From: Micrasema longulum
Taxonomy: Eukaryota > Arthropoda > Insecta > Trichoptera > Brachycentridae
Length of the DNA: 64,000 bases
Reading direction: 5' to 3'
NCBI GenBank assembly: GCA_022494885.1
Contig: JAGVSM010003945.1
Location: 124,001 to 188,000 of the forward strand
Positions 1 to 11,330 of this stretch are shown in pieces (position 1 is the stretch's first letter; each line of letters begins with the position of its first letter). The position numbers were made by a program, and so were the translations under genes. The notes below the pieces were generated by a model. That model saw only the letters and a program-made list of their open reading frames with translations, was not told where the DNA came from and ran no database searches.

Positions 1-2041
1 TTCATGTTGGTTTTGTGTTAAGATTTTAGATTTGTGAACAGAATAACGATGACACGTCACTATAGACCTTACGGGACGTCGTATTTCTTAAATAGCGATA
101 GTTGGAAGACAGAGCTACTTTAATTTTTTTATCCCGATAAAAACATCATTCCAACCAGAAAATTATTTTTGATAAATGAAAACTCCCATTGGTAAACGAC
201 ACAACTAATTACCTAAATAATTTCTCTCTAATACCACGTGAGCGAAACAGCGAATAAAATTTAGTATGATGTAAAAAGAACACATTTCTCATGAATTTTG
301 TCGACTTATCAGTTTGGGTCCCAGCGTTTATTAAAAATTCACTATTTAGATCCATTATTTTTATTTTTTCTTGTTTTGAATTTCATATTATTAAAAAAAT
401 ATATATTGTTATTTCTTAATTGTATTATTACATTTACTTCCTCTTATTACATGTATATAAGAACAGGTATTTTTATACCTAGCGCAAGGAATTTTTGCTG
501 ACAATTTTATATTAGAACTCAATTTAATGTCACATGTCTTTGTTTTGCAAATAAATCATATGAACCTTTTGTGTCAATAAACGCCGCATTTCGGCACTGA
601 AACTGAAAAATTAACGTTTAATTATTTCGAAAAACATTTTTTCTTAAATAAAAGTATTCTTCAAATAATTTATTTAGTACACATTAACCCTCCCTCCCCG
701 GTAATGTATAGCTAGTACATTGCGTCTAATAACTAAAATATCTTTATAAATATAATAAATATTGAGTTTAGATTTTCAGTACTCCTATATTACACATTTA
801 CGTATCGAATGAAATATTTTTTTTATTAAATAATAAGTATAAAGTGCACAATAAAAGCATTTATCGGAAATAGGGGATAAATTACAAATATCATCAAAAG
901 TATACTCACAGTATATCAATAACACCTGGCGTTACACGTCCGCCACATGTCCACTCACGTAGTCCAGTACTATAGCTACTTGGTAGCTCTCGGGAAGTTG
1001 GCGCGGGTTTACGTTTCCCCCTAGTCGTTAGCGATACCCAATGGTTTTTTCATGTTTCCAGCAGTTAAGATTTGAAAAATTATCATCTTTGAATTAAATT
1101 GTGGTTAATGAAAGCCATTCCCTATAAATACTTTATTTTTCCCTTTTTAAATCTCTTATCTTTTTAGTGTTTAGTGACTACACAGCACCGTAACGCGCGG
1201 GTGTTTTTAGGACAGTAAGAGAAATGTTAAATATAAAATATCTTTTATATCCACAGGAATTAATTTAGGCCTGAAATGGTCAACTCATGTAGTCGTTTTA
1301 TACCTTTCACCAAATTTATACATTTCGTACACGTGCGCTCCAGTAAATATACAGAGTAAGTACACTCGCAAATACACTTTGTTTGAAAACACATGTTCTG
1401 GAGCATTTTGCATAAAGTATTCGAGTATTCTCAAGGATTGCTGTTAAACTGAGACCAAAATAACTTAGTCGGTTCATTGTAGCGCAAGAGAGTATATTAT
1501 ATTGGGACATAAATATTTAGAAATTACTGTTTGGGTAGTTTTCCTAAATGTGCAAACAATAAGCGTGGGGTGGTGATAGAATTTTATATCAATTTGGCAG
1601 TAATATGGTTATTATAAGTTACGTCTAATAGGCCAGCGATTGAAGCCAGCGCGTTATATGCGCCACAAATATTTATTCAGATCAGCTCCACGAGTGGCGT
1701 TAATGAAAAATTTGATAAAAACCCTTTTTTTATTAAAGATTTCTAACCATTATCATGGTTATCAATAGATTTTTATTATTTAACTTATGTATATACCAGT
1801 TTTTCCAGTCTGAAGATGCTTGGTAGAGGGAGAAAACGCTAATAGGTCAAATAAAAAAGTGGAAATGTACCAAGAATTTTCAATGAATAACAAAAATCTA
1901 ATGTAGATACTTATATATTTTATTACAAGTTGAATATATATTTTACAACCAATTCTTTAATTTACAGTACTTCTCCAAAAAAGAGAAAAACGCTTGTGCT
2001 TAGAAAGGAACATTACACTTCGAGTTTTATAACAAGAAAAA
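1..2041. other. AT-rich stretch, no gene recognised
   Basis: Stops interrupt all frames frequently and no open frame resembles a known protein. A short GC-richer patch lies near 900-1030 and a CG-containing patch near 1185-1205, but neither shows coding or RNA structure that I can name. Confidence 0.5.
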
Positions 2042-2347
2042 ATATTTAGAAAAGCAGAGTATAATGCTCTGGCAAAAAGCACCGGTCAGCACCATACAAA
2101 GAAACTACTAAATGAGTACTCGCAAAGGACTGCATTTGGCTTAGCGAAACAAGCAAAAAATAAGTCAGTACAAGTAATCACTAGAGCCCTTACAGGGGCT
2201 ACTGAATACAACCTTGCAAGAATGAATCTCTTTGAAACTTCTAGATATAGATTCTGCTGTGCAGATGATGAAACACCTAGAGTCTTTGAATTATTACAAG
2301 AATTTCCGAATAAACAAACTAGCCACATGATATCAGACGGAGAATAG
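2042..2347 (+). pseudogene. Non-LTR retrotransposon 3' coding fragment (Jockey/R1-like tail)
   Basis: One open frame of about 100 residues runs to the TAG at 2345-2347. It contains ALTGATEYNLARM, then YRFCCADDETPRVFELLQEF. This is the layout found after the RNase H region in Jockey/R1-type LINEs, where a conserved T-G-x-L block is followed by a Cys-rich CRFC...ETP.H/V motif. Reverse transcriptase and endonuclease are missing, so this is a 5'-truncated copy. The frame has no own start and is surely not a host gene. The 3' UTR and an AAAAT tail follow directly. Confidence 0.65.
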
Positions 2348-2616
2348 ACTATTTCAATTTCCTTCTTTTCCTTTCCACTATCTCCTTGTTTTGTTCATAT
2401 TTATCTTATTTTAATATATAGTATATTTATTATTAATATAGTTTAAACTTCAAGCCGTCGTCGCTTTATTACAGTATTATTTAGTGAATACATATAATTG
2501 GATGGCAGGCCCTACTATGTTTACATTTTATTTATATATATATATTTTTTTAAATATTTATTTAACCTGTACATCTGTTTGTATTCGAAATAAATAAAAT
2601 AAAATAAAATAAAATA
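2348..2616 (+). repeat. LINE 3' UTR with (AAAAT)n tail
   Basis: AT-rich sequence follows the LINE stop codon. It contains ATAATTGGATGGCAGGCCC and ends in about five AAAAT units at 2591-2616. The same 3' end recurs at 20580-20690 (ATAATTGGATAGCAGGCCC plus an A/T tail), which supports it as the conserved 3' end of one LINE family. Confidence 0.6.
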
Positions 2617-2617
2617 A

Positions 2618-3268
2618 CCGCACGGTAAAGTAAGAGTGGATTGACATTTATTGTATCTATTTCATTATTTTTATTTTTCGTTTATAAAGAAAAACAGCAA
2701 TATAGAAAAAAAAATATACAACAGTATAAGAAAAACAGTAATTGATCATTTTTATTTTTTTTTTGTTTTTTTTTTATAATAAAACTCCATAGCTAACGAA
2801 TAATAATAAAGATATCTGTAAAAACGACTTGATTCATTTAATCTTTTTTTTAAAAACATTAAAAAAAACAAATATTAGCGTTGTTATAATTTACCTACTA
2901 TTTCAATTTTGGTGACCATTTTCAACGAGTTGTAAATAACTCACTATTAGAAAATGAAAATCAAGTTAGGTAGAATGGGGTTTGAACCTCGGATCTCTGA
3001 TCCGCGAGTCCGCAACACCAGACACAGGACCACAACCCGATTAAAATAATATAGTAAAACTTAACTAAAGAGATTTTAATGATAATTTTATCAATATCAT
3101 TATTTAAATTTAGCGATTATTCTCAAAAACGCGTACAAAATGAAATTGACTGGAGATTAGTCGGTCTCACGGTGTACTGCTTATTACATTTGCCAGGCAT
3201 AAAATAAATAAATAATTGTAAAACAATTTATATCGATCCACCATATTCTATTTTATCGTGCCGTGGAG
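2618..3268. mobile_element. Terminal-inverted-repeat element, host to a nested SINE
   Basis: The left end (GCACGGTAAAGTAAGAGTGG, reading inward) is matched in inverted orientation by the right end around 3232-3268 (GATCCACC...TTTTATCGTGCCGTGG). Inverted copies of the interior and ends occur at 35898-36060, and a compact version at 35546-35741. No transposase frame is visible, so this is a non-autonomous DNA element. SINE-3 is inserted at 2901-3042. Confidence 0.6.
2901..3042 (-). repeat. SINE-3 (tRNA-derived), minus orientation
   Basis: Reading on the minus strand, a tRNA-like head (GTTGTGGTCCTGTGTCTGG, then a box B-like GGTTCAAACCCC) is followed by a tail containing AACTCGTTGAAAATGG. Related copies lie at 6431-6575, 27689-27829 and 53968-54385. 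The cloverleaf is not intact, so this is a SINE and not a tRNA gene. Confidence 0.75.
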
Positions 3269-3976
3269 ATTTTTGCCGTGGTGTAAAATGGGCAATCACG
3301 CGATATCACGCAGTGGGCTCGTGGTTTGCAAGTGCACAGCGGTCCGTCTCCGTGAATGTACGGTATGCACATGTTATGCGAATGTGATGCTATGTACCAT
3401 AAAAGAAGCCCCATCATCGGTGGATCATTGGTTATACCTGAGGATGTGAGAGAGCTCGCCCCATACTTAAAAGCCGGTTATTTTAAGAACTTGGGCTTGG
3501 AGAAAGACATTTAGCAATATATATAAGAGCACTCTTCCTTTATTCAGTAGGCCGGATCTTCAAAAGACTTAGGCATAGAGTGCGAGAATCAATTTACGGG
3601 GACCCGTCACAATTTGATTTATACAGGTCGCAGTGACGTCAGGAGCTTGTTTGGCACTGACCCCCATTTACAATAATGAGAATCACACTTCGATGGAAAG
3701 AGTACTCACACAATCGCCAAGACTAACGAGAAAGAGGCTCAGAAAGAGGCACTTCAGAGCTGCGTTAGGCATAGACAATTTTAAAAGATTGGTTGGAATG
3801 ATTATTCTGAAATGTTGAGCGTTCAACTAGAAAAAGTTACAAGATACAATATTTGAAACGCTAATAACAACGTTTGTATTTTATAATAATGACATTGTAC
3901 CGCTTATGCATTTTCCAATGTTAAATGCTTCCATTTGTAATGTGGATTATATTTCAGATCAACTGTGAAATAAGCG
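3269..3976. other. No gene recognised; unexplained short open frame
   Basis: The block holds GC-richer sequence and a 61-residue open frame at 3633-3818 (contains TRKRLRKRHFRAALGIDNFK). It has no recognised homologue and no splice context. It could be an eroded transposon frame or chance. Confidence 0.3.
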
Positions 3977-4059
3977 GGTAAAGCCCGTTTTATATTGGTC
4001 AGTAAATGGTACAAGATCCAATAAATATTGTGCCGTAAATACACAAATTGGATGAAATA

Positions 4060-4413
4060 TGTGGTCAAATTCCAAAAACAAGAACACGTCCTATTTTTAA
4101 ACAATATTTGAGCCAATATCTGCGCGCGCATCTCACGTTTTAATTTCTTTATTCGTAAAAAAAATTACAAATTACTGGCAAAAGCATTAAATTTAATAAC
4201 TAAAGTTTTTTTTTTTTAAATACACATTTATTACAAAAGCAAAGAGAAACACTGAGATAATTTTGTCGTAGAATTTAATATCTACAAATTGTATGTTTTT
4301 TTCAGTATTTATGCAAAATAAAACAAATCTGTGGTCAAATTCAGAAAAAGATAGAACGCGTCCTATTTTTCAACCAATTTTTGAACCAAGATCTGCGCGC
4401 GCACCCAACAGTT
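4060..4413 (+). repeat. Diverged direct repeat pair
   Basis: Two about 75-bp blocks in the same orientation, 4060-4138 and 4334-4413, share GTGGTCAAATTC, CGTCCTATTTTT and ATCTGCGCGCGCA. They flank about 195 bp of AT-rich DNA. They may be subterminal repeats of the surrounding DNA element. Confidence 0.55.
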
Positions 4414-4562
4414 AAAATCTTACGGCTGTAGTCTAATGAAAAGTATAGAAATCGCGCGACTTTGCTATTTCAAAACGCGGATCTTTTCAAATTTCGCAAT
4501 ATGAAAAAAACATAAATGAAAATAAGATAATAGGGTATTTTTTAAAGATATTTCTGATAAAA

Positions 4563-4793
4563 ATTCAGTTAGAATATAAAAATAAATTAGAACACAGCTA
4601 TCTAACAAGATTTACATCTGTTGATGGCCTAGTAGTACCAAAATTTAAAAATAAATATGGACAACGAACGTTGGATTATATTGTTCCAAAAGTATTTAAT
4701 TTGTTGCCACTTGACATGAAAACATGTCATAGTAAAAATAAAATTGAGTTTCTATTACGTAAGTGGTTAATAAATAAAACGTTCCTATATTGA
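4563..4793 (+). pseudogene. LINE reverse-transcriptase C-terminal fragment (CR1/Jockey-like)
   Basis: An uninterrupted frame of 76 residues ends at the TGA at 4791-4793. It includes HSYLTRFTSVDGLVVPKFK, then KYGQRTLDYIVPKVFNLLP and a final KIEFLLRKWLINK. The order 'I/VP..K...GQ.....APK.FN.LP' followed by a charged C-terminal helix is the standard ending of CR1/Jockey-type RT proteins. Upstream RT motifs are absent, as in a 5'-truncated insertion. Confidence 0.65.
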
Positions 4794-5460
4794 TTTATTA
4801 TTTATGTAATATTTATGTAATACATTTTAAATTTTTTTTAATATTTTTTATTTATTATTATTTTTTTATATTTTTTTTTTATCCCTCATTGAATACATTT
4901 TTGTTATTTTCTTGGGTTAACCTTTTCTTTTCTTTTATTACTTTCTTATTTCATTTACATTTTTTAGATCTTAATTTTAATATGTACTTTTAATTTTCTT
5001 ATATTTTTTTTTCTGTAGATATGAATTGAAATTCTCGAATTACTTTACTTTGTTTAATTTATTTTTTATCTTGTTTTGATTACATTTATTTCACACTATT
5101 TATATATGTGTCTATTATTATTTTTATTTTTTTTTTATATTTAAAATATATTTAAGTAAATTACTATTCTTTAATTTTAATTGTATTATTTTACTCTATT
5201 TTCTTACTTAAAAAAAATAAATCTTTAAACTATTTTTATGTTTATTATTTTATATATATACAGTATTATGTCTGTACTCTTCTTATTTGATTAGTAATTA
5301 AAACTAATGTGTGAGCACCCGATGACAAACTATTATTGAATAGTTTATCGGGACAAAATATATCTTAATACTTTGTTTTCTTTATAATGTATTAATATTG
5401 TAATAATATGTATATTTTATTGAATAAAGACTCTATAAAAATATTTTTTAAAAAATAATA
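4794..5460 (+). repeat. LINE 3' UTR and A-rich tail
   Basis: Very AT-rich sequence follows the LINE stop. Its last about 350 bp (with GAGCACCCGATGACAAAC and TTGAATAGTTTATCGG) recur closely at 57215-57560, which ends in a poly(A) run. That shared 3' end plus the A-tail identifies it as one LINE family. Confidence 0.7.
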
Positions 5461-6430
5461 AAAACAAAAAAAAAAAAAAGAAGTGTTATTTAACAAAAAT
5501 ATAATTTCTTTTTGACCGGCAGATAACGGCTCTTGAAATTTAGATTAAAAACTACATTGGTACTCGTGTATAAAAACAAAGCATTTAGATAAAATATTTT
5601 CCAATGATTTTAAAGATAATGAATTGAAGAGGAAAGTTATGAAAATATAAAAAAATCTATCATTTTTCTCAAATTCTATGTTAAATTATGCCTTCAATAA
5701 TCGTTAAGAAAACAGTTAAAATAGTTAAGATCAAATCTTTTTTTGGCATTAAGTTTTTTGTTATTTTTTAGGAAGAACATTTTTAGTAGACAGCAAACTG
5801 CAGACTGTAGATACAACAAAAGCTGCTAGGAGCGAATGTTTACAATCCGTGTTGATTTAGAAGCCTCATGTTGGTTGTTGATCGCAAAAATAATGATATA
5901 TTGTTAGTTGTCAGTAACGGCGTCGTGACTATAGCTCTGTTTGCGAACTGTCAAATGTCAAACAGCCTGTAGTCTGTAATAGCGTCGAGCACTACGTACG
6001 GCGCATGCTTACGCGCAATAAACTTCCAAATGAACAGCTAATAAAATGGCCCAAGATTTGGCACAATCATTATTGTTCAAAAAACTGCGCAAGAACTTGC
6101 ACAAGATCTTGTACCATTTTATGCCCAATGTAAAACAGCCTTTAGATATATTTAAACATATAAAATAGAAACGTAATAAGTAACAAAACTTAATATAAAG
6201 TAGCTTTTATTTATTACTTACGTGCGAACAGAGCGTATATGGTGAAGTACGTGATCATCAAATATTAAGGTCGTGTTATAAAAAACTGTCCCTCCACGGA
6301 CGTGTGCTGTAACATGGAGTAACTTTGTCAATATTATTAGCAGATAAAACACAAAATTTAATCCGTTTTCGGTACAGCATTAAAAAAAATTATTAGAAAA
6401 TATATTTGCGTTCTTGTTATTTATCCAAAC

Positions 6431-6575
6431 ATTTCAATTTCTAGGCCACTTTCAACGAGTTGCAAACAACTCATTATTAGAAAATAGAAATCAAGTTGTT
6501 GTGTAGGGGGGGTCTAACCTCGGCCCTTTGATCGGCGAGTCCGTGGCTCTGGCTACGGAGCCACAACCCGGTTAA
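6431..6575 (-). repeat. SINE-3, minus orientation
   Basis: Carries the GGCCACTTTCAACGAGTTG tail and an inverted tRNA-like head ending CCACAACCCGG. The box B region is eroded (GTCTAACCTCGG). A GATAAAACACAAAAT segment on both flanks (near 6342 and 6584) may reflect a local duplication. Confidence 0.7.
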
Positions 6576-6789
6576 GGGATAAAACACAAAATAAAATCTT
6601 TTTCGGTAAAGTCATAAATTAAAAGGCAATAATTTACATATTTAAAAAAAATCTTTAAATGTAAAGCTAAAATTTATCTTAATAATCAGTATATTATAAA
6701 GATTGATTTTTCATTATTATTTTAAGTAAACTTGTATTTTTTTTTATTTCAACAATTTATGTTATCTGCAGTCTTTATTTTACACACAA

Positions 6790-6988
6790 AATCATTATGT
6801 TTCGGTACCTACTGGTCCATAAAGCACTGCATTGGTCAGTCTTACGATTCAGGTATCAGTCTAGAGACTATGAAATATTGTGTCTAAAAACAGGTCGAAA
6901 TTAAATATTTCATGTCAACCATGTCTAGAATCGAACCCGAGACTTCTTGCATGGTACGCAAATGGGCTAACCATTAGACCACCAGGCG
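6790..6988 (-). repeat. SINE-1, minus orientation
   Basis: Inverted order of a SINE-1 copy: tail (TAAAGCACTGCATTGG), body (TGAAATATT), then an inverted tRNA-like head with AATCGAACCCGAGAC and GACCACCAGG. Its head abuts the LINE fragment that starts about 6990. Confidence 0.75.
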
Positions 6989-6989
6989 A

Positions 6990-7770
6990 AAAATACATGC
7001 TTAGTAAGTTAGATGTATCTTCTCTAAATCCTCTTAATGTCAATGGTACCAATATCCAATACAGGAAATCTATAAAAAATCTAGGAGTAACAATGGATGA
7101 ACATCTATGCTGGCAAGCTCATACTAATGAATTAAGCTGCAAAATATTTTTCAGTCTACACTCACTTAAAAGGTTGCAAAAGTTCTTATCTATTAATGCT
7201 AAATGCTCACTCGTACAAGCATTACTACTTCCCATTCTAGATTACGCTGATGTTTCCATTGCCGATTTAAGCTGTGAGCAATTCGATAAACTTGAACGAC
7301 TTCAGAATACGTGCGTAAGGTATATTTTTGGTCTTAGGAAATATGACCACATTTCTGATTATCGTAGGCAACTGAAATAGCTCAAAATTAGACAGCGGAG
7401 AGACTATCACTCCTTCTCACTTCTGTTCAATGAACTTTATAGTCCTAACGCTCCTATATACCGCCGCGAAAAATTTCAACGCTTATCAGTTCATGGTTTA
7501 CCTCTTCGTTCTAATGCTCAAATCAGTCTCTTAATACCCATCCACAATTCCTCCTTCTCAAACTTATATACTGTCCATGCGGCTCGACTGTGGGATCAAC
7601 TCGCTTCTACTATCACTCATCCACAATTCCTCTTTTTTCTCAAACTCATATAGTGTCCATGCGGCACAACTGCGGAATCATCTCCTATCCACTATTAGAG
7701 ATGTCATCTCCTTTCTCTTCCTTAATCTCTCCTCCTTTCCTCCTTTCTCTTTATTTTTTCCTATTAAGTA
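6990..7770 (+). pseudogene. LINE reverse-transcriptase thumb/C-terminal fragment
   Basis: The frame gives KSIKNLGVTMDEHLCWQAH, then SLHSLKRLQKFLS, then LPILDYADVSIADL, and stops at 7378-7380. It reads on in the same frame for about 100 further codons (QRRDYHSFSLLFNELY...). These are the post-catalytic RT blocks (K.LG...D..L.W..H; L...K..LV..L.LP.LDYAD) of CR1/Jockey-type LINEs. The YxDD catalytic box is not present, so the copy is truncated and dead. A partial internal duplication lies at 7540-7685. Confidence 0.75.
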
Positions 7771-7910
7771 ATAGTATTGATTTAAGGTAATTTTTTCACA
7801 TATAGATATATTTATATTTTTGTATATCTTTAGCTTTTTTATTTTTATTTTCTATTGAATATGTTTTGCGACTTCAATTACAAAAACGTTAAGATATTGT
7901 TCATATATTA

Positions 7911-8168
7911 TCATCATTCCCTTTCCGCACCTAATGGTGCATAGGGCACTGCATTGGTACACCAATAGCAACTTGTCTTGATCATTTTTTTTATATGAAG
8001 GTAAGGAGATCAGTCTTACGCTTCAGGTTCCAGTCTAGGGACCATGAAATATTCTAGTGTAAAAACACCCTTTTAAATAATATTTCATCTCAATCATGTC
8101 GGGAATCGAACCCGAGACCTCTTGCATGGTAGAAAAATGCGCTGACCATTACACCACGAGGCTGACAT
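7911..8168 (-). repeat. SINE-1, full-length-like copy, minus orientation
   Basis: On the minus strand: tRNA-like head GCCTCGTGGTGTAATGGTCA (box A), then GGTCTCGGGTTCGATTCCCG (box B), an AT-rich body, then GAAGCGTAAGACTGATC, ACGCTGC-type tail and a final TGCACCATTAGGTGCGGAAA. This is the best reference for SINE-1 in the window. Confidence 0.85.
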
Positions 8169-8201
8169 ATATTGATGACTTTTTTTTTCATTATCATTTT
8201 T

Positions 8202-8240
8202 TTTGCACCACAGCAGGCCAAGAAGCCTAATTATAGCACA
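8202..8240 (-). repeat. SINE-2 tail fragment
   Basis: T-run plus TTGCACCACAGCAGGCCAAG matches the 3' end seen in the SINE-2 copies at 12476, 20194 and 26284. Only the tail remains. Confidence 0.55.
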
Positions 8241-8886
8241 AAATTATCAATTATATCTAAACACACCTTCTACAAATAAATATTAAAAAAGAGTTTTTGA
8301 ATATAATATATTATTTAAAATTGACAAGCTTAATTTAATTCTATCAATATTATGAAGTTATTTACGAATTACAATCATTATGCTTATAAGTCAAGATAAT
8401 TGTACCTAATTAACATAAGGAACCAGCAAATTTGATTTGCGACGAGCTATTTGAATCATAGATATATTTGATGAATCGGCATATTTTTATTCAATCGTCG
8501 TTTTTACTTTATTTTATTATTCTTTCTTTCCTTTTAGTACAAAATACAGATTAATTTAAATTAACAAACAAATTAAATTATGTTGTAGTAACCCCATTTT
8601 AAGGAAGAACTTAAAAACAATTTAAAAACTGGTTCATGCTGAAATTACTTTATGAATGCCATAGCCATGAAAGTGTGTTTTCCATATTTTATGAGTTGCA
8701 TTCCAGAATGTTTTAATTTGCATTTTTATCCAAAAATTAACAATACGCCATTTTGACGTATTTACAATATTCATATTTGGTTTAAAAAAATGTTGGCATT
8801 ATTTATAAAAATACACGTAAAACATATAGCGGTACAAACGATAATAACAATAACAAAAAACAACGAAAACTGAAAAATTTCACGTT

Positions 8887-8985
8887 AAGAAATATGGAAG
8901 TCTAGCCAATTACAGAGCTTACGACCTATATATGATTGGCTAGTTTAAGTAGTAACTTTATACACAGTGTAAAATTCACAAAGTC
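8887..8985 (+). repeat. Dispersed repeat, copy 1 of 2
   Basis: Shares AGCTTACGACCTATAT, GGCTAGTTTAAGTAG and CTTTATACACAGTGTAA with 11234-11330. The two copies flank the SINE/mariner region in the same orientation. The identity of the parent element is unknown. Confidence 0.55.
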
Positions 8986-9240
8986 CTTGTTCGGACGGAC
9001 GAAGAATACATTTCTGTTTATAAAACAAAACACTGCAAAAAAAATTCCTGAACTGGCACGTAACAAAAAAGCAATTACGCTGCAATTGGAAATTTAATGC
9101 CGTGCCCTGCGATAGTGAAATTATAATATGAACATTTACAAACAGTTTTCTTTTATTGTTAGCTCAACTTTAATCTAATAACTCAATTTTTATATGTTAT
9201 TCATTGTTTTTATAAATATAAATAATATTATTAAGTTAGT

Positions 9241-9320
9241 ATAAATATAATCTTCACCAACAAGCTACAAAAAGTGGCTTAGTGGGATTTTAGTTTTAGT
9301 AAAAATATAACAAGTGAGAT
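9241..9320 (+). repeat. Dispersed repeat; inverted copy at 50061-50150
   Basis: CACCAACAAGCTACAAAAAG followed by GTGGCTTAGTGGGAT is found again, reverse-complemented, near 50.1 kb. The element type is not recognised. Confidence 0.55.
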
Positions 9321-9764
9321 TTTTTTTTAAATTGTAAAAATGTATAATTTTACTATTAAAATAAAAAAAATAAAAAACTCAATTCAAACAAACTCAAAAT
9401 ATTGTTGATTCTGATAATATTACGAGTATTAATGGAAGTAACTTTTTTCATATACACGAAACACGAACGAACAATAAAGTACGTGGTAGTTAGTGGTTAA
9501 AAATAAAGTACACTTTATTTTTTCATCGATTTTGATATTATAACAAAAAACATGATTTATTTATTGCAGCTCAAGAAAACAATTTCATATTTCAACTGAA
9601 AAAATCCGAAATAAAATACATCATTCGACGATCAGAGTTTATCTCCCGGAAGTGACCGGAAAAACATTGCAAAATTTACCTGCACAACCCTGGTACATTT
9701 TATCCGTTTATTGCATTACTGCTTATTGAAACAAAGTGTTGAAACTTTCCCTTCTACCACTTAG

Positions 9765-9951
9765 CTTTATCTAGACAGATGGTTCATAGGGCACTGTATT
9801 AATACACAAATCTCAGCATATCTCGATCGTGTTATTTAAAGACAAGAGGCATAGTCCTGCGCCGGGAAAATGATTAAATAATGTTATAAAACGTATTATT
9901 CAATAAATAATCATTCATGTTAATCTAGTCGATCCAGGGATTTTATGCATT
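9765..9951 (-). repeat. SINE-1 fragment, cut by the mariner
   Basis: Diverged SINE-1 tail and body in minus orientation (TTCATAGGGCACTGTATTAA, ...). The sequence stops in the box B-adjacent region exactly where the mariner end begins, so the head is missing. Confidence 0.55.
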
Positions 9952-9952
9952 G

Positions 9953-11180
9953 TGCGAGGTGCGCAATTTAGTTTCCGGGTTTCACACATAGATGGCACTA
10001 GTGGCACGTGTAGTGAACATACATGTCAGAAGTTATATTTGTTTTATAGGTTGAACGAACAGCTGTCAACAATAATCAGTCGTAATACCTACACGACGCA
10101 GCGCAAAAATATTTATTTTAACATCAAAGATGTCGAATTTTGTGCCAAATAGACAGCATTTGCGGGACGCTTTGCTTTTCTGCTTTAATTTTAAAAAGAG
10201 TGCAGCTGAAGCACGTCGTTACGGCGAACATGCGCCATCAAAATTTACCTTAGAAAATTAGTTTAAGGCTTCAGAAGTGGCTGTTTCGACACTCAGGACA
10301 AGGCGCGCTCCGGAAGACCAAAAACAATTGAGGACGCTGATCTGCAAACGTTATTGGATGAAGATGATACGCAAACACAAGAATAACGTGCGGAGGTATT
10401 AAACATGACTCGACAAGGTATTTCCAAACGTTTGCGTTCCATAAAAAAAGTTCAATAAGAAGGAAAATGGGTGCCGCATGAGTTGACTGAGAGTCGAATG
10501 AAAAATCGAAGAGCCAGTTCTAGAAATTTACTTTTGCGGCATGAAACAAAGAGTTTCCTGCATAGAATTATTACTGGCGATGAAAAGTAGATATATTTCG
10601 AAAATCCTAAACGCAAAAATCGCTTTTATCTGGCGAACCATTAACATCGACGCACGGCCAAATCGTTACGGAAAGAAGACAATGCTCTGCGTTTGGCGGG
10701 ACCAGAAAGGAATCGTGTACTATGAGCTGCTGAAAATGGGTGAAACAATCAGCGGGCATCGCTACCGACAACAACTAATCAATTTGAATCATGCATTGCT
10801 CGAAAAACGACCAGAATGGGACACGAGACAAGAACGAGTGATATTGCAGCACGTCAACGCTCCGTGCCATGCACTTCCATCGTCCAGGACACCATCAAAA
10901 AACTGAAATGGGATCTGCTTCCACACCCGACGGTTTGCCAGATCTGGCCTTTTCTGAATGGCTTAGCTGGGCTCCACTTGGCCAATTTTGAAGTGCGAAA
11001 TTGGTTGGATGAATAGTTTCGTTCCAAAGAGGCATCATTTTACCGTCACGGTATTCATGCATTGCCAAAGAGATGGCACAAATGTATAGTTAGTAAGGGG
11101 CAACACTTTGAACAAACAAATGTTTGTATTTTTATTTAAAAAAACGCAAGTCAAACATGCTAACACTTTCAACGCAAAAA
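9953..11180 (+). mobile_element. Mariner-type transposon remnant (cecropia-like)
   Basis: The 5' end GCGCAATTTAGTTTCCGGGT and the following untranslated sequence (TTCACACATAGATGGC) are those of cecropia-subfamily mariners. A transposase relic follows. I could not find the matching 3' terminal repeat, so the right end is lost or too eroded. Confidence 0.8.
10130..11139 (+). pseudogene. Mariner transposase pseudogene
   Basis: A DDxD-type (Tc1/mariner) transposase relic starts at the ATG at 10130. The N-terminal helix-turn-helix region is recognisable (NFKKSAAEARR) but hits a TAG after 43 codons. Frames change at several points: LINRYW-type segments, then TRQGISKRL, then SFLHRIITGDEK, MLCVWRDQKGIVYYELLK, RYRQQLINLNHALLEKRPEW, and RGIHALPKRW-like sequence near the end. 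The first catalytic Asp (ITGDE) is kept. The second has become Val (HVNAP instead of H-D-N-A), and the third Asp segment is lost by deletion and frameshift. The usual length is about 345 codons. This copy is a dead fossil and is not expressed as a protein. Confidence 0.8.
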
Positions 11181-11233
11181 TATATAAGTCATTATTTGAT
11201 TAACATATTACAACGCAGATGAAGAACATTTAA

Positions 11234-11330
11234 GAGAAGGTAATATAGAAGTATAGGCATCTACAGGGCTTATGACCTGTCAATGGCTGGTTTAAGTGGC
11301 CACTTTATACACTGTGTAACATTCACCATT
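11234..11330 (+). repeat. Dispersed repeat, copy 2 of 2
   Basis: Partner of 8887-8985 (GGCTTATGACCTGTCAATGG, GGTTTAAGTGGCCAC, ACTTTATACACTGTGTAA). Confidence 0.55.

Larger units (their letters stand above)
3977..6146. mobile_element. Candidate DNA element with inverted ends, split by a LINE
   Basis: The segment at 3977-4033 (GTTTTATATTGG...AAATGGTACAAGATCC) is matched in inverted orientation at 6090-6146 (GATCTTGTACCATTTTATGC...). The ends could be the terminal repeats of one 2.2-kb element into which the LINE at 4563-5460 inserted. They could also be two independent copies of one MITE. No transposase is visible between them. Confidence 0.35.

Noticed and set aside
2086..2328. Minus-strand open frame of 80 codons
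   Set aside because: Shadow of the plus-strand LINE fragment at 2042-2347.
10816..11016. Separate open frame inside the mariner
   Set aside because: It is another reading frame of the decayed transposase and not an independent gene.
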